Assembly (NCBI RefSeq): GCF_902168175.1
Contig: NZ_CABHOU010000076.1
Span: forward strand, 186,001 to 250,000
Direction: 5' to 3'
Length of the DNA stretch: 64,000 nucleotides
From: an uncultured Chitinophaga sp.
Lineage (GTDB): Bacteria; Bacteroidota; Bacteroidia; Chitinophagales; Chitinophagaceae
Below are positions 17,842-25,512 of this stretch, one piece after another. Under the pieces are notes generated by a model. That model did no database searches. It was not told the origin of the DNA and worked only from the letters and a program-made list of their open reading frames with translations. Position numbers and translations under genes: made by a program. Every line of letters begins with the position of its first letter. Positions within the stretch are counted from its first letter, which is position 1.

Positions 17842-18720
17842 TTAAAACGCTCCTGCAAATTCCTTTGCGAAGTCTTCAAGTTTAGTAGTGCCCGTTACAG
17901 TTGCCCCGGTTTTAGCGAAGTCAGACTGTATAGCGCCTTTACGAAGACCAGCGCCCATATCTGCATATAAATGAGCCATCTCCGCCGGTACGCCCGCCTG
18001 TGTGGCGCCTTCAACAAACTGTTCGTCGCTGAAAGGTACCCAGGGCAGTTCAGGTTTACCGATTGCCTTGCCCAATGCCTGCGCTACCTCCGCTGCAGTA
18101 CGGTAATCGCTCACAATGTAGCGCACATGAGTGCCATTGCCGCTTTGCTGTAATTCCTCCGCTGCGGCAGTTGCTATATCCTGCGGATGCACAAGTGGTA
18201 TTAATGTTTCGCCGGGGAGATTGGAGCCCAGTATGCCTGCGGTTTTTATCAGCGTTACATCATTGTAGTAATTAGTGTAAAAGTATCCCGCACGTAAAAA
18301 GGTAATGTTGATACCTTTTAGCTGCCTAAAAGCCTGCTCGATGTGGTATAGGCCTTCGATGGGGCCGGTGCCACCAGGCAGATCGGCGCCGATGCTGCTT
18401 AACATTACCACACGTTTCACATTCGCCGTTTTAAATGCCTCTGCGAAAGCTTTGCCTGCATTGGCAGTATTGGCGATCACATCTGAACCGCCCAAAGCGG
18501 GTGGTGTAAGCACAAACACGCTATCGGCACCCGCAAATGTTTGTGCCAGAAATGTCGCATCACTCACCGAGCCAATGGCAGCGGTAGCACCTAAGTTCTC
18601 AATGGCTGCTCTACGTTTTTCCTGGCTGGTTACCACGGTAACGTCCTGTCCGCCAGCTACTAACATGGTGGCCAGTTTCTTTCCAATGTTCCCTAAAGAA
18701 CCTGTTACTATAATCTTCAT
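17842..18720 (-). CDS. NmrA-like NAD(P)-binding oxidoreductase
   Basis: A 292-residue cytoplasmic Rossmann protein of the atypical SDR/NmrA group (quinone oxidoreductase QorB-like). The N-terminus MKIIVTGSLGNIGKKLA carries the GxxGxxG dinucleotide motif; RVVMLSSIGADLPGG and FLRAGYFYTNYYND are typical for the family. The usual SDR Tyr-x-x-x-Lys is not evident, as expected for NmrA-like members. It is divergent from an HxlR-family regulator with overlapping promoters; the same gene pair in many bacteria responds to quinones or other electrophiles. Reduction of a quinone-like substrate is inference. Confidence 0.88.
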   Translation of the reverse strand: MKIIVTGSLGNIGKKLATMLVAGGQDVTVVTSQEKRRAAIENLGATAAIGSVSDATFLAQTFAGADSVFVLTPPALGGSDVIANTANAGKAFAEAFKTANVKRVVMLSSIGADLPGGTGPIEGLYHIEQAFRQLKGINITFLRAGYFYTNYYNDVTLIKTAGILGSNLPGETLIPLVHPQDIATAAAEELQQSGNGTHVRYIVSDYRTAAEVAQALGKAIGKPELPWVPFSDEQFVEGATQAGVPAEMAHLYADMGAGLRKGAIQSDFAKTGATVTGTTKLEDFAKEFAGAF

Positions 18721-18746
18721 GTAATTAATTTTTTAATTGTTGATAG

Positions 18747-18777
18747 CAAAGGTATCTTTGTACATACTTTTTGACAA
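18747..18777 (-). promoter_or_regulatory. Promoter of the NmrA-like gene
   Basis: On the minus strand TTG (18777-18775), 20 bases, then TACCTTTG (18754-18747). This is a full match to the Bacteroidota TTG-N19-21-TAnnTTTG consensus, 27 bases upstream of the start at 18720. Confidence 0.75.
18753..18760 (+). promoter_or_regulatory. -7 box of the HxlR gene promoter
   Basis: TATCTTTG fits TAnnTTTG and lies 41 bases upstream of the 18802 start. It shares its TA with the opposite-strand -7 box, making the near-palindrome CAAAGGTATCTTTG. The -33 element is not clear. Confidence 0.6.
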
Positions 18778-18798
18778 GTACTTACCCTAAAGTATGTA
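18761..18798. promoter_or_regulatory. HxlR-type operator, inverted repeat
   Basis: Perfect 10-bp arms TACATACTTT (18761-18770) and AAAGTATGTA (18789-18798), 18-base spacer containing a further AAGTACTT. It covers the -33 region of the NmrA-like promoter and the start region of the HxlR transcript, so a bound dimer would repress both genes. Confidence 0.7.
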
Positions 18799-18801
18799 GC
18801 T

Positions 18802-19170
18802 ATGACAGCCATCAAGAAAACATCTACGATCCAGGAAAATAAGCAGTACGCGATTGATCGGTGCCCGGTTACCTACGTAATGGAAAAGATCGGCAGCTAC
18901 TGGAAACCGATTATCCTGTTCCAGTTATCATTGGGCGAAAAACGGTATGGGGAGCTGAGGCGATCTATACCTACCATCACCGAGAAGGTGCTTATACAGC
19001 AATTGAAGCAGTTGGAAACAGACGGGTTGATCGTGCGCGAAGCGAAGCCTGTGGTACCGCCTTTCGTGAATTACAAACTCAGTAAATCAGGGGAAGGGCT
19101 TTTCCCTGTGCTGGATGCCATGGCTATATGGGCAACGCGGGAGTTGAGTGGAGAAGCGGCCATTGAATAG
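18802..19170 (+). CDS. HxlR-family transcriptional regulator
   Basis: A 122-residue winged-helix regulator. The HxlR core is plain: CPVTYVMEKIGSYWKPIIL (residues 21-39), GEKRYGELRRSIPTITEKVL (recognition helix region) and QLETDGLIVREAKP (wing). Cys21 in the CPV motif lies where YodB/HypR-type members keep a redox-active Cys, so thiol-based sensing of electrophiles is possible. It is divergent from the NmrA-like oxidoreductase and a 10-bp inverted repeat lies between them, which suggests autorepression plus control of that gene. Confidence 0.92.
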   Translation: MTAIKKTSTIQENKQYAIDRCPVTYVMEKIGSYWKPIILFQLSLGEKRYGELRRSIPTITEKVLIQQLKQLETDGLIVREAKPVVPPFVNYKLSKSGEGLFPVLDAMAIWATRELSGEAAIE

Positions 19171-19271
19171 GTTTTTAGGGCTTGCTCGAAATAATGCGGG
19201 CAAGCGTATACTTCGGTCGCAATTATCGCCTTTTGGTGACGGTGTAAGATGAGTGGTGGACCATATTATTT

Positions 19272-19796
19272 TCAGGAAATAAGATTTTCTACATCCTGCC
19301 ACACATACCTGTGCGCCGGCGCCGTGTTGCCATCCTCATTAACCTTCTCAACTGTTTCTGCATTTTTACCGCCAACACGGTCGTACACCTTAATGGCGTT
19401 GGTGTTTTTAACGTATACCCACAGGTACATTTTTGAATTACGTGCTTCCTGAAGTATGTACCCGGCAGCGCGTTGCATCAGCTGTTTGCCCACGCCTGTA
19501 TTCCGGTAAGCTTCTGCTACATGGAGGTTGTCGAGCAGGGTGCCGAAGGTAGTGTCTTCATCAAGTAAAATACAGGCAAAACCTATCAGTCTGCCGTCAG
19601 CTTCCGCTACTGTTACCCGTTGCCGGGCATCCGGGAAAGCCAGGCGCTGATGCCATGCCTGCGCACGTTCATCCTCTACTTCATTATCAAGGAAGTGGTC
19701 ACTGAATATGCCACGGTAGGTTTGTTGCCAGCTTTTTGCATGAAGATGGGCAATGGCGGCGGCATCTGAAAGTTGAGCAATTCTTAGCTCTGTCAT
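19272..19796 (-). CDS. GNAT-family N-acetyltransferase
   Basis: A 174-residue cytoplasmic acetyltransferase. The fold is seen from LRIAQLSDAAAIAHLHAKSW at the start, through LDNLHVAEAYRNTGVGKQLM with the acetyl-CoA-binding R-x-x-G-x-G (residues about 97-102), to the late MYLWVYVKNTNAIKVYDRVG typical of beta5/alpha4. The substrate cannot be deduced; amino acids, small amines or antibiotics are all possible. It stands alone, convergent with the HxlR gene. Confidence 0.9.
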   Translation of the reverse strand: MTELRIAQLSDAAAIAHLHAKSWQQTYRGIFSDHFLDNEVEDERAQAWHQRLAFPDARQRVTVAEADGRLIGFACILLDEDTTFGTLLDNLHVAEAYRNTGVGKQLMQRAAGYILQEARNSKMYLWVYVKNTNAIKVYDRVGGKNAETVEKVNEDGNTAPAHRYVWQDVENLIS

Positions 19797-19892
19797 GTCA
19801 CGGATCTTTCCGCCTAAAATAATAAAAGTTCAGTCTTGTTTAATGGAAATCGATTAGCGGCTCATTTTAGCAATTTGTACTAACTTACACCC

Positions 19893-20177
19893 ATGAAAAA
19901 CATGCTCTTTTTAGCAGGCCTGGCCTTACTGGCTATTTCCTGCGCCAATAACACCAAACCTGAGGCGGCAATGAAAGATACGGTGATCACAACGGCCACT
20001 GTGAAGTATGATACCCTGATGGTCGCCAATAAAACGGACCCGTTCTGCGGTATGTCACTTGCCTCGGGTGTGAATGATACGGCGCATTATAATAATGCGG
20101 TACTCGGATTTTGTTCCAGTTCCTGCAAAGATGGGTTCCTGGCGGATGCCGGTAAGTACCCGGTGGAAATGAAATAA
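19893..20177 (+). CDS. YHS-like lipoprotein
   Basis: A 94-residue lipoprotein: MKNMLFLAGLALLAISCANN gives a lipobox with Cys17. Residues 51-94 match a YHS domain: DPFCGMSLASGVNDTAHYNN, then FCSSSCKDGFLADAGKYPVE, with the Cys of CGM and the FCSxxC pair that can bind a metal ion such as copper. YHS domains occur with copper-handling and other heavy-metal proteins. It is located in the envelope, probably facing the periplasm. Followed by a hairpin at 20194-20235; no obvious partner next to it. Confidence 0.8.
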   Translation: MKNMLFLAGLALLAISCANNTKPEAAMKDTVITTATVKYDTLMVANKTDPFCGMSLASGVNDTAHYNNAVLGFCSSSCKDGFLADAGKYPVEMK

Positions 20178-20193
20178 TATCCTCTGTAAAATA

Positions 20194-20235
20194 ACAACGG
20201 CCGGTTACATCTTTTTTGATCTGACCGGCTGTTGT
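20194..20235 (+). terminator. Possible terminator hairpin after the YHS gene
   Basis: 12-bp arms ACAACGGCCGGT (20194-20205) and ACCGGCTGTTGT (20224-20235) with one wobble and an 18-base loop. There is no T-run after it, so termination is uncertain. Confidence 0.5.
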
Positions 20236-20347
20236 GTGTAAAACAGGCAGTGGCATGTTAACCCTGCCGCCTTCCATAAAATTCCGTCCGTCAAAATCAT
20301 CTAATATCGTATCTTCTCCCCACCGAAATTTTAAAACCACCAGACAC

Positions 20348-21340
20348 ATGGGACTTTTTGATTTTATCAAGAATGAATTTATCGAGGTCATCGACTGGGT
20401 TGATGACACACAGGAAACAGTGATCTACAAGTTTCCTGACAAGGGCAATAAGATTATGAACGGCGCCCAGCTTACCGTGCGGGAGAGCCAGGTGGCCGTG
20501 TTGATGAACGAGGGGGAGTTCGGGGATACTTATATTCCCGGCCGCCACGAGCTGAGTACGAAGAACATGCCCATTACCACAACGTTGAAAAGCTGGAAAT
20601 ACCTGTTCGATACGCCTTTTAAGGTGGATGTGTTTTTTGTAAGCACGAAGTACTTTACTAACCTTAAATGGGGTACCTCTAACCCGATCATCGTTCGCGA
20701 CCCTGTATTTCAACAGGTGCGCCTGCGTTCGTTCGGTACTTACACCATCCGCGTGGTGGACCCTAAAAAGTTTATCCGCGAGTTTGCAGGCACTAATCCG
20801 TGGGTACGTATTGACGCGGTTAGCGAGCAACTGCGTAATGCGATTGTAAGTAAGATGGCCGAAGGACTGGCAGAGGCAGGCATTGCCGTACTGGACCTTG
20901 CTGCTAACTTTACAGAAATAGGGGAGAAGCTGAAACCCGTATTCCAGAAAGAATTTGAGATCTGGGGTATTGAACTGGGACAGTTTTACATAGAGAACGT
21001 AACGCTGCCTGAAGAGGTAGAAAAAATGCTGGACAAAACCACTCAGCTCAATATGCTGGATGGCAAACTACAGCAGTTTAACCAGATGCAGGCGGGTATT
21101 GCACTCGAAAAACTGGGTGATAACCCGGGCGCTGCCGGTACGGCCGGATTAGGCGCAGGCGTTATCCTGACCAATATGCTGCAGCCGCAACAGGCACAGG
21201 CCCCGGCTCCGCAACCCGCTACGGAAGATAAACAGCAATTGCTCGACCTGCTTAAACAACTGGGCGAACTAAAAGCTTCTGGTATCATTACAGAGGAAGA
21301 ATTCAACCAAAAAAAGACCGATATTTTAGGCAAGTTATAG
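20348..21340 (+). CDS. SPFH-domain protein with C-terminal SHOCT (YdjI-like)
   Basis: About 330 residues from ATG at 20348 (MGLFDFIKNEFIEVIDWVDD); the frame extends upstream to 20234 but the extension is unconserved in character and overlaps the preceding hairpin. Residues 1-240 are an SPFH_2 ('virion core protein') domain: ESQVAVLMNEGEFGDTYIPG, then VFFVSTKYFTNLKWGTSNPI. A Gly/Ala/Gln-rich linker leads to a C-terminal SHOCT motif (LLKQLGELKASGIITEEEFN). Proteins of this kind form membrane-associated oligomers. In Bacillus subtilis the relative YdjI works with the zinc-ribbon protein YdjG to recruit the PspA homologue YdjF. The next gene starts directly at the stop codon and is a zinc-ribbon membrane protein, so the same pairing is present here. 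Confidence 0.85.
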   Translation: MGLFDFIKNEFIEVIDWVDDTQETVIYKFPDKGNKIMNGAQLTVRESQVAVLMNEGEFGDTYIPGRHELSTKNMPITTTLKSWKYLFDTPFKVDVFFVSTKYFTNLKWGTSNPIIVRDPVFQQVRLRSFGTYTIRVVDPKKFIREFAGTNPWVRIDAVSEQLRNAIVSKMAEGLAEAGIAVLDLAANFTEIGEKLKPVFQKEFEIWGIELGQFYIENVTLPEEVEKMLDKTTQLNMLDGKLQQFNQMQAGIALEKLGDNPGAAGTAGLGAGVILTNMLQPQQAQAPAPQPATEDKQQLLDLLKQLGELKASGIITEEEFNQKKTDILGKL

Positions 21341-22438
21341 ATGGAACCGCTACCTGTACAAAAAGACGCGCTGTTATTATTTCCCTGTCCCGGTTGTAAT
21401 TCCCAGTTATACTTTAACCCGAAATTACAGCAACTGGAGTGCAGCCACTGTGGCACCCGGGTGGCTATTGAAAATGGTGCGGACCAGATCAGGGAAAATG
21501 ACCTGCATAAGCAAATGTCGGCTAATGCCGACCCTTCGGTTACTATCGAACAATTAACTTACAAGTGTAATCGCTGCGGGTCGCAAACGGCCTTTAACAG
21601 CGAAACGCCTACTTTCATCTGCGCTTATTGCAATTTTGAAGTGGTCAATCCTGTCGCCTATAAAACGCGCATCATTCAGCCCTCGGGCATCGTGCCGTTT
21701 GGGGTCGATCAGCAACGCTCGGTAATCATCTTTAAAACATGGCTGGGCCAGGGCTTCTGGGCACCCAAAGATCTTACTGAGTTTGCCCGGCAGGACGGTT
21801 TACATGGCATGTACCTTCCATTCTGGACCTACGATGCACAAACCTTTTCGAGCTGGACCGGTTATGGTGGACGTTATTACTACGAAACCGAATGGTACAC
21901 CGATAGCCAGGGTAAACGGCAAACCCGCCAGGTGCAGCGTACCGAATGGATTTACCGTAGCGGTACCTACCAGCATTTCTTCGACGATATCCTGATCGGG
22001 GGCGCTACCGAACTGTCGCAGGAAGAATACGAATCCATCTTCCCCTTTAACCTGGAAGCCATGGTGAACTTCGATCCGCGGTATTTGTCCGGCTGGCAGG
22101 CCGATGTGTACGATGTAACGGTGGGGGATGGTTATGAACGTGCGGAAGATATCATGCAAAATGAGATTCATGCCGCCTGCGCCGCCCAGTGCCGTATTGA
22201 TACCTACCGCGACCTTAACGTGAATACGCAGTACTCAAACCAGACGTACAAACACGTACTGCTGCCCATCTGGATTTGCTCTTACATGTATAAAAACAAG
22301 AAATACCATTTTCTTATTAACGGGCAAACTGGTAAGATACATGGTAAAAAGCCTGTGTCCACGGGTAAAGTAGTGTTGGCAGTGTTACTTGCACTGCTGG
22401 TGATTGTCGCCATCATTTATTTTGGCAGTGGTGGCTGA
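21341..22438 (+). CDS. Zinc-ribbon membrane protein (YdjG-like)
   Basis: A 365-residue protein with two N-terminal zinc ribbons, CPGC...CSHC (residues 16-37) and CNRC...CAYC (about 75-97). The middle part (GMYLPFWTYDAQTFSSWTGY to DVTVGDGYERAED) is a beta-rich domain of unknown function, and one transmembrane helix lies near the C-terminus (VVLAVLLALLVIVAIIYFGS). Its ATG abuts the SPFH gene's TAG with no spacing, so the two are translationally coupled. By analogy with YdjG/YdjI the pair may sense or repair membrane stress; no PspA gene is in the window. Function is inference from the pairing. Confidence 0.8.
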   Translation: MEPLPVQKDALLLFPCPGCNSQLYFNPKLQQLECSHCGTRVAIENGADQIRENDLHKQMSANADPSVTIEQLTYKCNRCGSQTAFNSETPTFICAYCNFEVVNPVAYKTRIIQPSGIVPFGVDQQRSVIIFKTWLGQGFWAPKDLTEFARQDGLHGMYLPFWTYDAQTFSSWTGYGGRYYYETEWYTDSQGKRQTRQVQRTEWIYRSGTYQHFFDDILIGGATELSQEEYESIFPFNLEAMVNFDPRYLSGWQADVYDVTVGDGYERAEDIMQNEIHAACAAQCRIDTYRDLNVNTQYSNQTYKHVLLPIWICSYMYKNKKYHFLINGQTGKIHGKKPVSTGKVVLAVLLALLVIVAIIYFGSGG

Positions 22439-22461
22439 TAACTACGTATAAAATGCTTCTG

Positions 22462-22500
22462 ACAAGGCCTTCTTCCTGCGGGAGGGAAGGCCTTGTTTTT
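22462..22500 (+). terminator. Rho-independent terminator after the SPFH/zinc-ribbon operon
   Basis: Perfect 11-bp stem ACAAGGCCTTC (22462-22472) with GAAGGCCTTGT (22486-22496), then TTTTTAT. It lies 24 bases after the stop. Confidence 0.9.
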
Positions 22501-22595
22501 ATAGGCTGATGGGGGATTAAAGCGTATTTTATCCTCCTAAAGTTGTTTTTTACCGGTTTTTAACCAAACTTGCGTGCCACCTAAAGAGGCTTAAT

Positions 22596-23570
22596 ATGGG
22601 CTATGGTTTAGCTGATAAAATTATAAGTGGAGGTTCGAGGCCTGTTTTTTACAGTCTTACACCCCCAAAAATTACTACTGGCTGGGATAGAATTGCCGAA
22701 ATAGCGAAAGGCCAGGCCGACCGTTTGACCGGGCTCGACATCGATGCACTGATCTTGTACGATATACAGGATGAGTCATCGCGTACAGATAAAGAAAGAA
22801 CGTTTGGGTTCATTTCCACCGTGCCGCCCGAGCAATATAGCAGGGATTACTTCCAGGGTCTTGATATCCCGAAGATCATCTATAAAAGTATTGCCAACCT
22901 GGATGCTGCCGGGTTTCAACAATGGCTGACAGCGAACAGTGATGTGCAATACTCCGTATTCGTAGGTGCATCGTCGCAAAGCCAGGTCGAAAAAACAAAC
23001 TTCTCCCTGAAAGATGCGTATGCACTTCGTCAGCAGGTGAACCCGGGTTTGTTACTTGGCGGCGTCACCATTCCCGAAAGGCATGCAAAGAAAGGCGATG
23101 AACACTTACGTATCGCCAGCAAAATAGCCGAAGGCTGCAGCTTCTTCGTATCACAGTGCGTATACAATGTGAACGATACCAAAGACCTGCTGGCCGATTA
23201 CTACTATCACTCCTGCGAGAACAACGTTTCCTGCAAACCACTCATATTTACCCTGGCCCCCTGCGGCTCTCTCAAAACCCTCCAGTTCATGGAGTGGTTA
23301 GGCATTAAAGTGCCGAAATGGCTGCTCAACGACCTTAAACATTCTAAAGACATCCTTGAGTCTTCCATTCACACCTGCCTCAACGTAGCGTCAGAAATCC
23401 TGGAATACGCCGATAAGAAGAACATGGAGGTAGGCTTTAACATCGAAAGTATCTCTATTAAAAAGGATGAAATAGCAGCATCTATTGAGTTGTTGAAGAG
23501 CGTGGTGAAGTTAAGTAAGCAGCCGGCTAAAGCGGCACTGAATGGCAACGGAGCGGCAGTGGTGGTGTAG
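22596..23570 (+). CDS. Methylenetetrahydrofolate-reductase-like protein
   Basis: A 324-residue TIM-barrel-type protein. It resembles non-canonical MTHFR-like proteins: PVFYSLTPPKITTG at the N-terminus, ALILYDIQDESSRTDKERTF near residue 50, and AEGCSFFVSQCVYNVNDTKD where canonical MetF has the GADFxxTQ segment. Classical MetF reduces 5,10-methylene-THF with FAD; a short, divergent group including mycobacterial proteins is reported to do so without bound flavin, and this protein looks nearer to that group. It is alone in its transcription unit, with no metH/metE beside it. Role in one-carbon metabolism is likely, exact cofactor unknown. Confidence 0.62.
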   Translation: MGYGLADKIISGGSRPVFYSLTPPKITTGWDRIAEIAKGQADRLTGLDIDALILYDIQDESSRTDKERTFGFISTVPPEQYSRDYFQGLDIPKIIYKSIANLDAAGFQQWLTANSDVQYSVFVGASSQSQVEKTNFSLKDAYALRQQVNPGLLLGGVTIPERHAKKGDEHLRIASKIAEGCSFFVSQCVYNVNDTKDLLADYYYHSCENNVSCKPLIFTLAPCGSLKTLQFMEWLGIKVPKWLLNDLKHSKDILESSIHTCLNVASEILEYADKKNMEVGFNIESISIKKDEIAASIELLKSVVKLSKQPAKAALNGNGAAVVV

Positions 23571-23613
23571 TTTTTTACATTAGAAACTTAGGTGGAGCAA
23601 AGCTTTACCCCAT

Positions 23614-23654
23614 CGTCATTGCGAGGCACGAAGCAATCTTCGTGCGTAGTCTCC
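23614..23654 (+). repeat. REP-like palindromic repeat, left arm
   Basis: About 40 bases containing ATTGCGAGGCACGAAGCAAT and an internal hairpin CACGAAG-CAAT-CTTCGTG. The same sequence occurs inverted at 23751-23792 with one internal mismatch. This type of element, with the GCGAGGCACGAAGCAATC core, is widespread as an extragenic palindrome in bacterial genomes. Confidence 0.85.
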
Positions 23655-23750
23655 GCGTTAGTCAAACGTGGGCGTCAGGCAACATTAGCACAATCAGGGT
23701 GTACTCGCCTTCAATAAGATCACTATGGCGAAAAGTTTTTTTACTGATGC

Positions 23751-23792
23751 GAAGACTACACACGAAGATTGCTTCGTGCCTCGCAATGACGG
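23751..23792 (-). repeat. REP-like palindromic repeat, right arm (inverted)
   Basis: Reverse complement of 23614-23654 apart from a C/T change and the last base or two. The two arms enclose 96 bases with no gene, so the pair forms a BIME-like or MITE-like unit of about 179 bp. No RAYT transposase is in the window. Confidence 0.85.
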
Positions 23793-23982
23793 TCTGGGAG
23801 TGGCTCGCAGCGGCGAGTAGAGAGTGTGTGAAAAGTCTCCGCACGATAACAGTGATGTTGCTGTACATGAGGGGTGTGTTTCTCTCCATGCATTTAAACT
23901 TATAAATCTTACAATCATTGTTATAAAACCTACCCTTCTCCCAAAACAGGACCCACTATCTTCGTGCAAAACGATACACCGC

Positions 23983-25296
23983 ATGAGCGCTAACCATATT
24001 TCCCGCAAAGATTTTCTCCGTAATTCGGCCATCGCCACACTGGGCCTGGGCATTACGCCTGCATTGTCGTCAGCGGCGGCAATAACAGCAAATAGTAAAA
24101 TCGTCAAACTGAAGAACGTTCGCCTGGAAACAGGGTTTGAATATGATGGGGATGAGGTGATCGCTACCAAAACGGCGCTGTTCTGCGTGGAAATCACAGA
24201 TGGTAAGTTCACGTCCATTCTTCCTAACGATCCGAAGGCTAAAGCCACCGACGCCAAAGGCTGGCTGATGTTGCCTGCCTTTAAGGACATGCACATTCAT
24301 CTGGATAAAACCTACTACGGTGGCCCCTGGAAGGCTGTACGCCGGCGGCAGGGCGGTGTTAAAGGCATGATCGAGTTGGAGAAGCAGATTATACCCGATC
24401 TGCTTAAAACCTCTACAGAAAGGGCGGAAAAGCTGATAGAACTATTACAGTCACGCGGCTCTGCCTTTGCAAGAAGTCATGTGAATATAGAACCTACTTC
24501 GAAACTCGATTCCCTCAAACATCTGCAGGTAGCGCTGGAGAACAAAAAGGCAGGCTTCGGTGCCGAGCTGGTGGCCTTTCCCCAACATGGATTGTATTAC
24601 ACCGAATCTGTTCCCTGGATGCAGGAAGCGGCGAAAATGGATATCGATTTTATAGGCGGGGTAGATCCGTTCTCTGTGGACGGCGATATCGCCAAACCGA
24701 TGGACTTCATCGTAAAACTGGCGCTGGACAACAATAAAGGTATTGATATTCACCTGCACGAATCGGGCGAATCGGGATTGAAAACGGTGGAGTACCTCAT
24801 CGACCGGGTAAATGAAAATCCCGTATTGAAAGGTAAAACCTTCCTGAGCCATTGTTTCGTGCTTGCAAAACTGGACAAGGCCAAACAGGAGGAAATAGCT
24901 GATAAACTGGGCCAGGCGCAGATCGGCATTATGTCTACCATCCCGTTCGGTAACACGATCATGCCTATTCCTACGCTGTATAAATATGGCGTGTATGTAG
25001 GGGCGGGCAACGACTGTATTATCGATCACTGGAATACATGGGGCTCTGGTAGCGTGTTACAGAAGGCGAACGTAATGGCGCAGTTGTATGGCTACGGCAC
25101 TGAGTTTCTTTTATCAAGAAGCCTGAAACTGGCCACCGGTAATATACTGCCGCTGGACGATAAAGGCATTCAGCAATGGCCGAAGGTCGGTAACGACGCC
25201 ACCGTTGCATTACTCGATGCCAGTTGCTCCGCCGAAGCAGTTTCCCGCATCTCCCCGGTGAAGTCGCTTATTTACCAGGGTAATACTGTGTTTTAA
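23983..25296 (+). CDS. Secreted cytosine-deaminase-like amidohydrolase
   Basis: About 437 residues from ATG at 23983. The frame is open back to 23824 but that stretch overlaps no conserved motif and lies beside the REP unit. The N-terminus SRKDFLRNSAIATLGLGITP resembles a Tat-type signal (S-R-K-x-F-L with a hydrophobic stretch and SSAAA). The metal-dependent hydrolase motifs are DMHIHLDKTYYGG, DIHLHESGESG, LSHCFVLAK and GAGNDCIIDHWNTWGSG; the last corresponds to the cytosine deaminase CodA motif GNDxxxDxWxPxG. The enzyme deaminates a pyrimidine or related ring in the periplasm by inference; the substrate is unknown. The start of an ankyrin remnant overlaps its stop (TAATG). Confidence 0.82.
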   Translation: MSANHISRKDFLRNSAIATLGLGITPALSSAAAITANSKIVKLKNVRLETGFEYDGDEVIATKTALFCVEITDGKFTSILPNDPKAKATDAKGWLMLPAFKDMHIHLDKTYYGGPWKAVRRRQGGVKGMIELEKQIIPDLLKTSTERAEKLIELLQSRGSAFARSHVNIEPTSKLDSLKHLQVALENKKAGFGAELVAFPQHGLYYTESVPWMQEAAKMDIDFIGGVDPFSVDGDIAKPMDFIVKLALDNNKGIDIHLHESGESGLKTVEYLIDRVNENPVLKGKTFLSHCFVLAKLDKAKQEEIADKLGQAQIGIMSTIPFGNTIMPIPTLYKYGVYVGAGNDCIIDHWNTWGSGSVLQKANVMAQLYGYGTEFLLSRSLKLATGNILPLDDKGIQQWPKVGNDATVALLDASCSAEAVSRISPVKSLIYQGNTVF

Positions 25297-25430
25297 TGAA
25301 GACGATCCTGTTCATCCTGAAAACAGCAGGCAGCAGGCTGGACATACCCGGCAAAAACGGCGTAACCCCTTTACAACATGCAAAAAAATCAGGTTATACA
25401 GCGATCGTAAAAATACTGGAAGAAAGATAA
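25296..25430 (+). pseudogene. Remnant of an ankyrin-repeat gene
   Basis: A 44-codon frame starting ATG at 25296, which overlaps the amidohydrolase TAA by one base, and ending TAA at 25430. The residues RLDIPGKNGVTPLQHAKKSG and YTAIVKILEER are a textbook last ankyrin repeat (D-x-x-G-x-T-P-L-x-x-A-x-x-x-G-x-x-x-I-V-x-x-L). A single repeat cannot fold as a normal ankyrin domain and the N-terminal part MKTILFILKTAGS looks like a chance fusion. The likely history is deletion of most of a downstream ankyrin gene. Confidence 0.75.
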
Positions 25431-25512
25431 GCAGCTGTTGTGCAGGCCCGGGAGATGAAAAAACGGATTTTTTTCGCCATATTTCCAGGGAAACCACAAT
25501 ACTAACACCCGT

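Noticed and set aside
23662..23889. Short minus-strand ORF containing VIARHEAI
   Set aside because: This peptide is just the translation of the REP-like repeat, a common false ORF.
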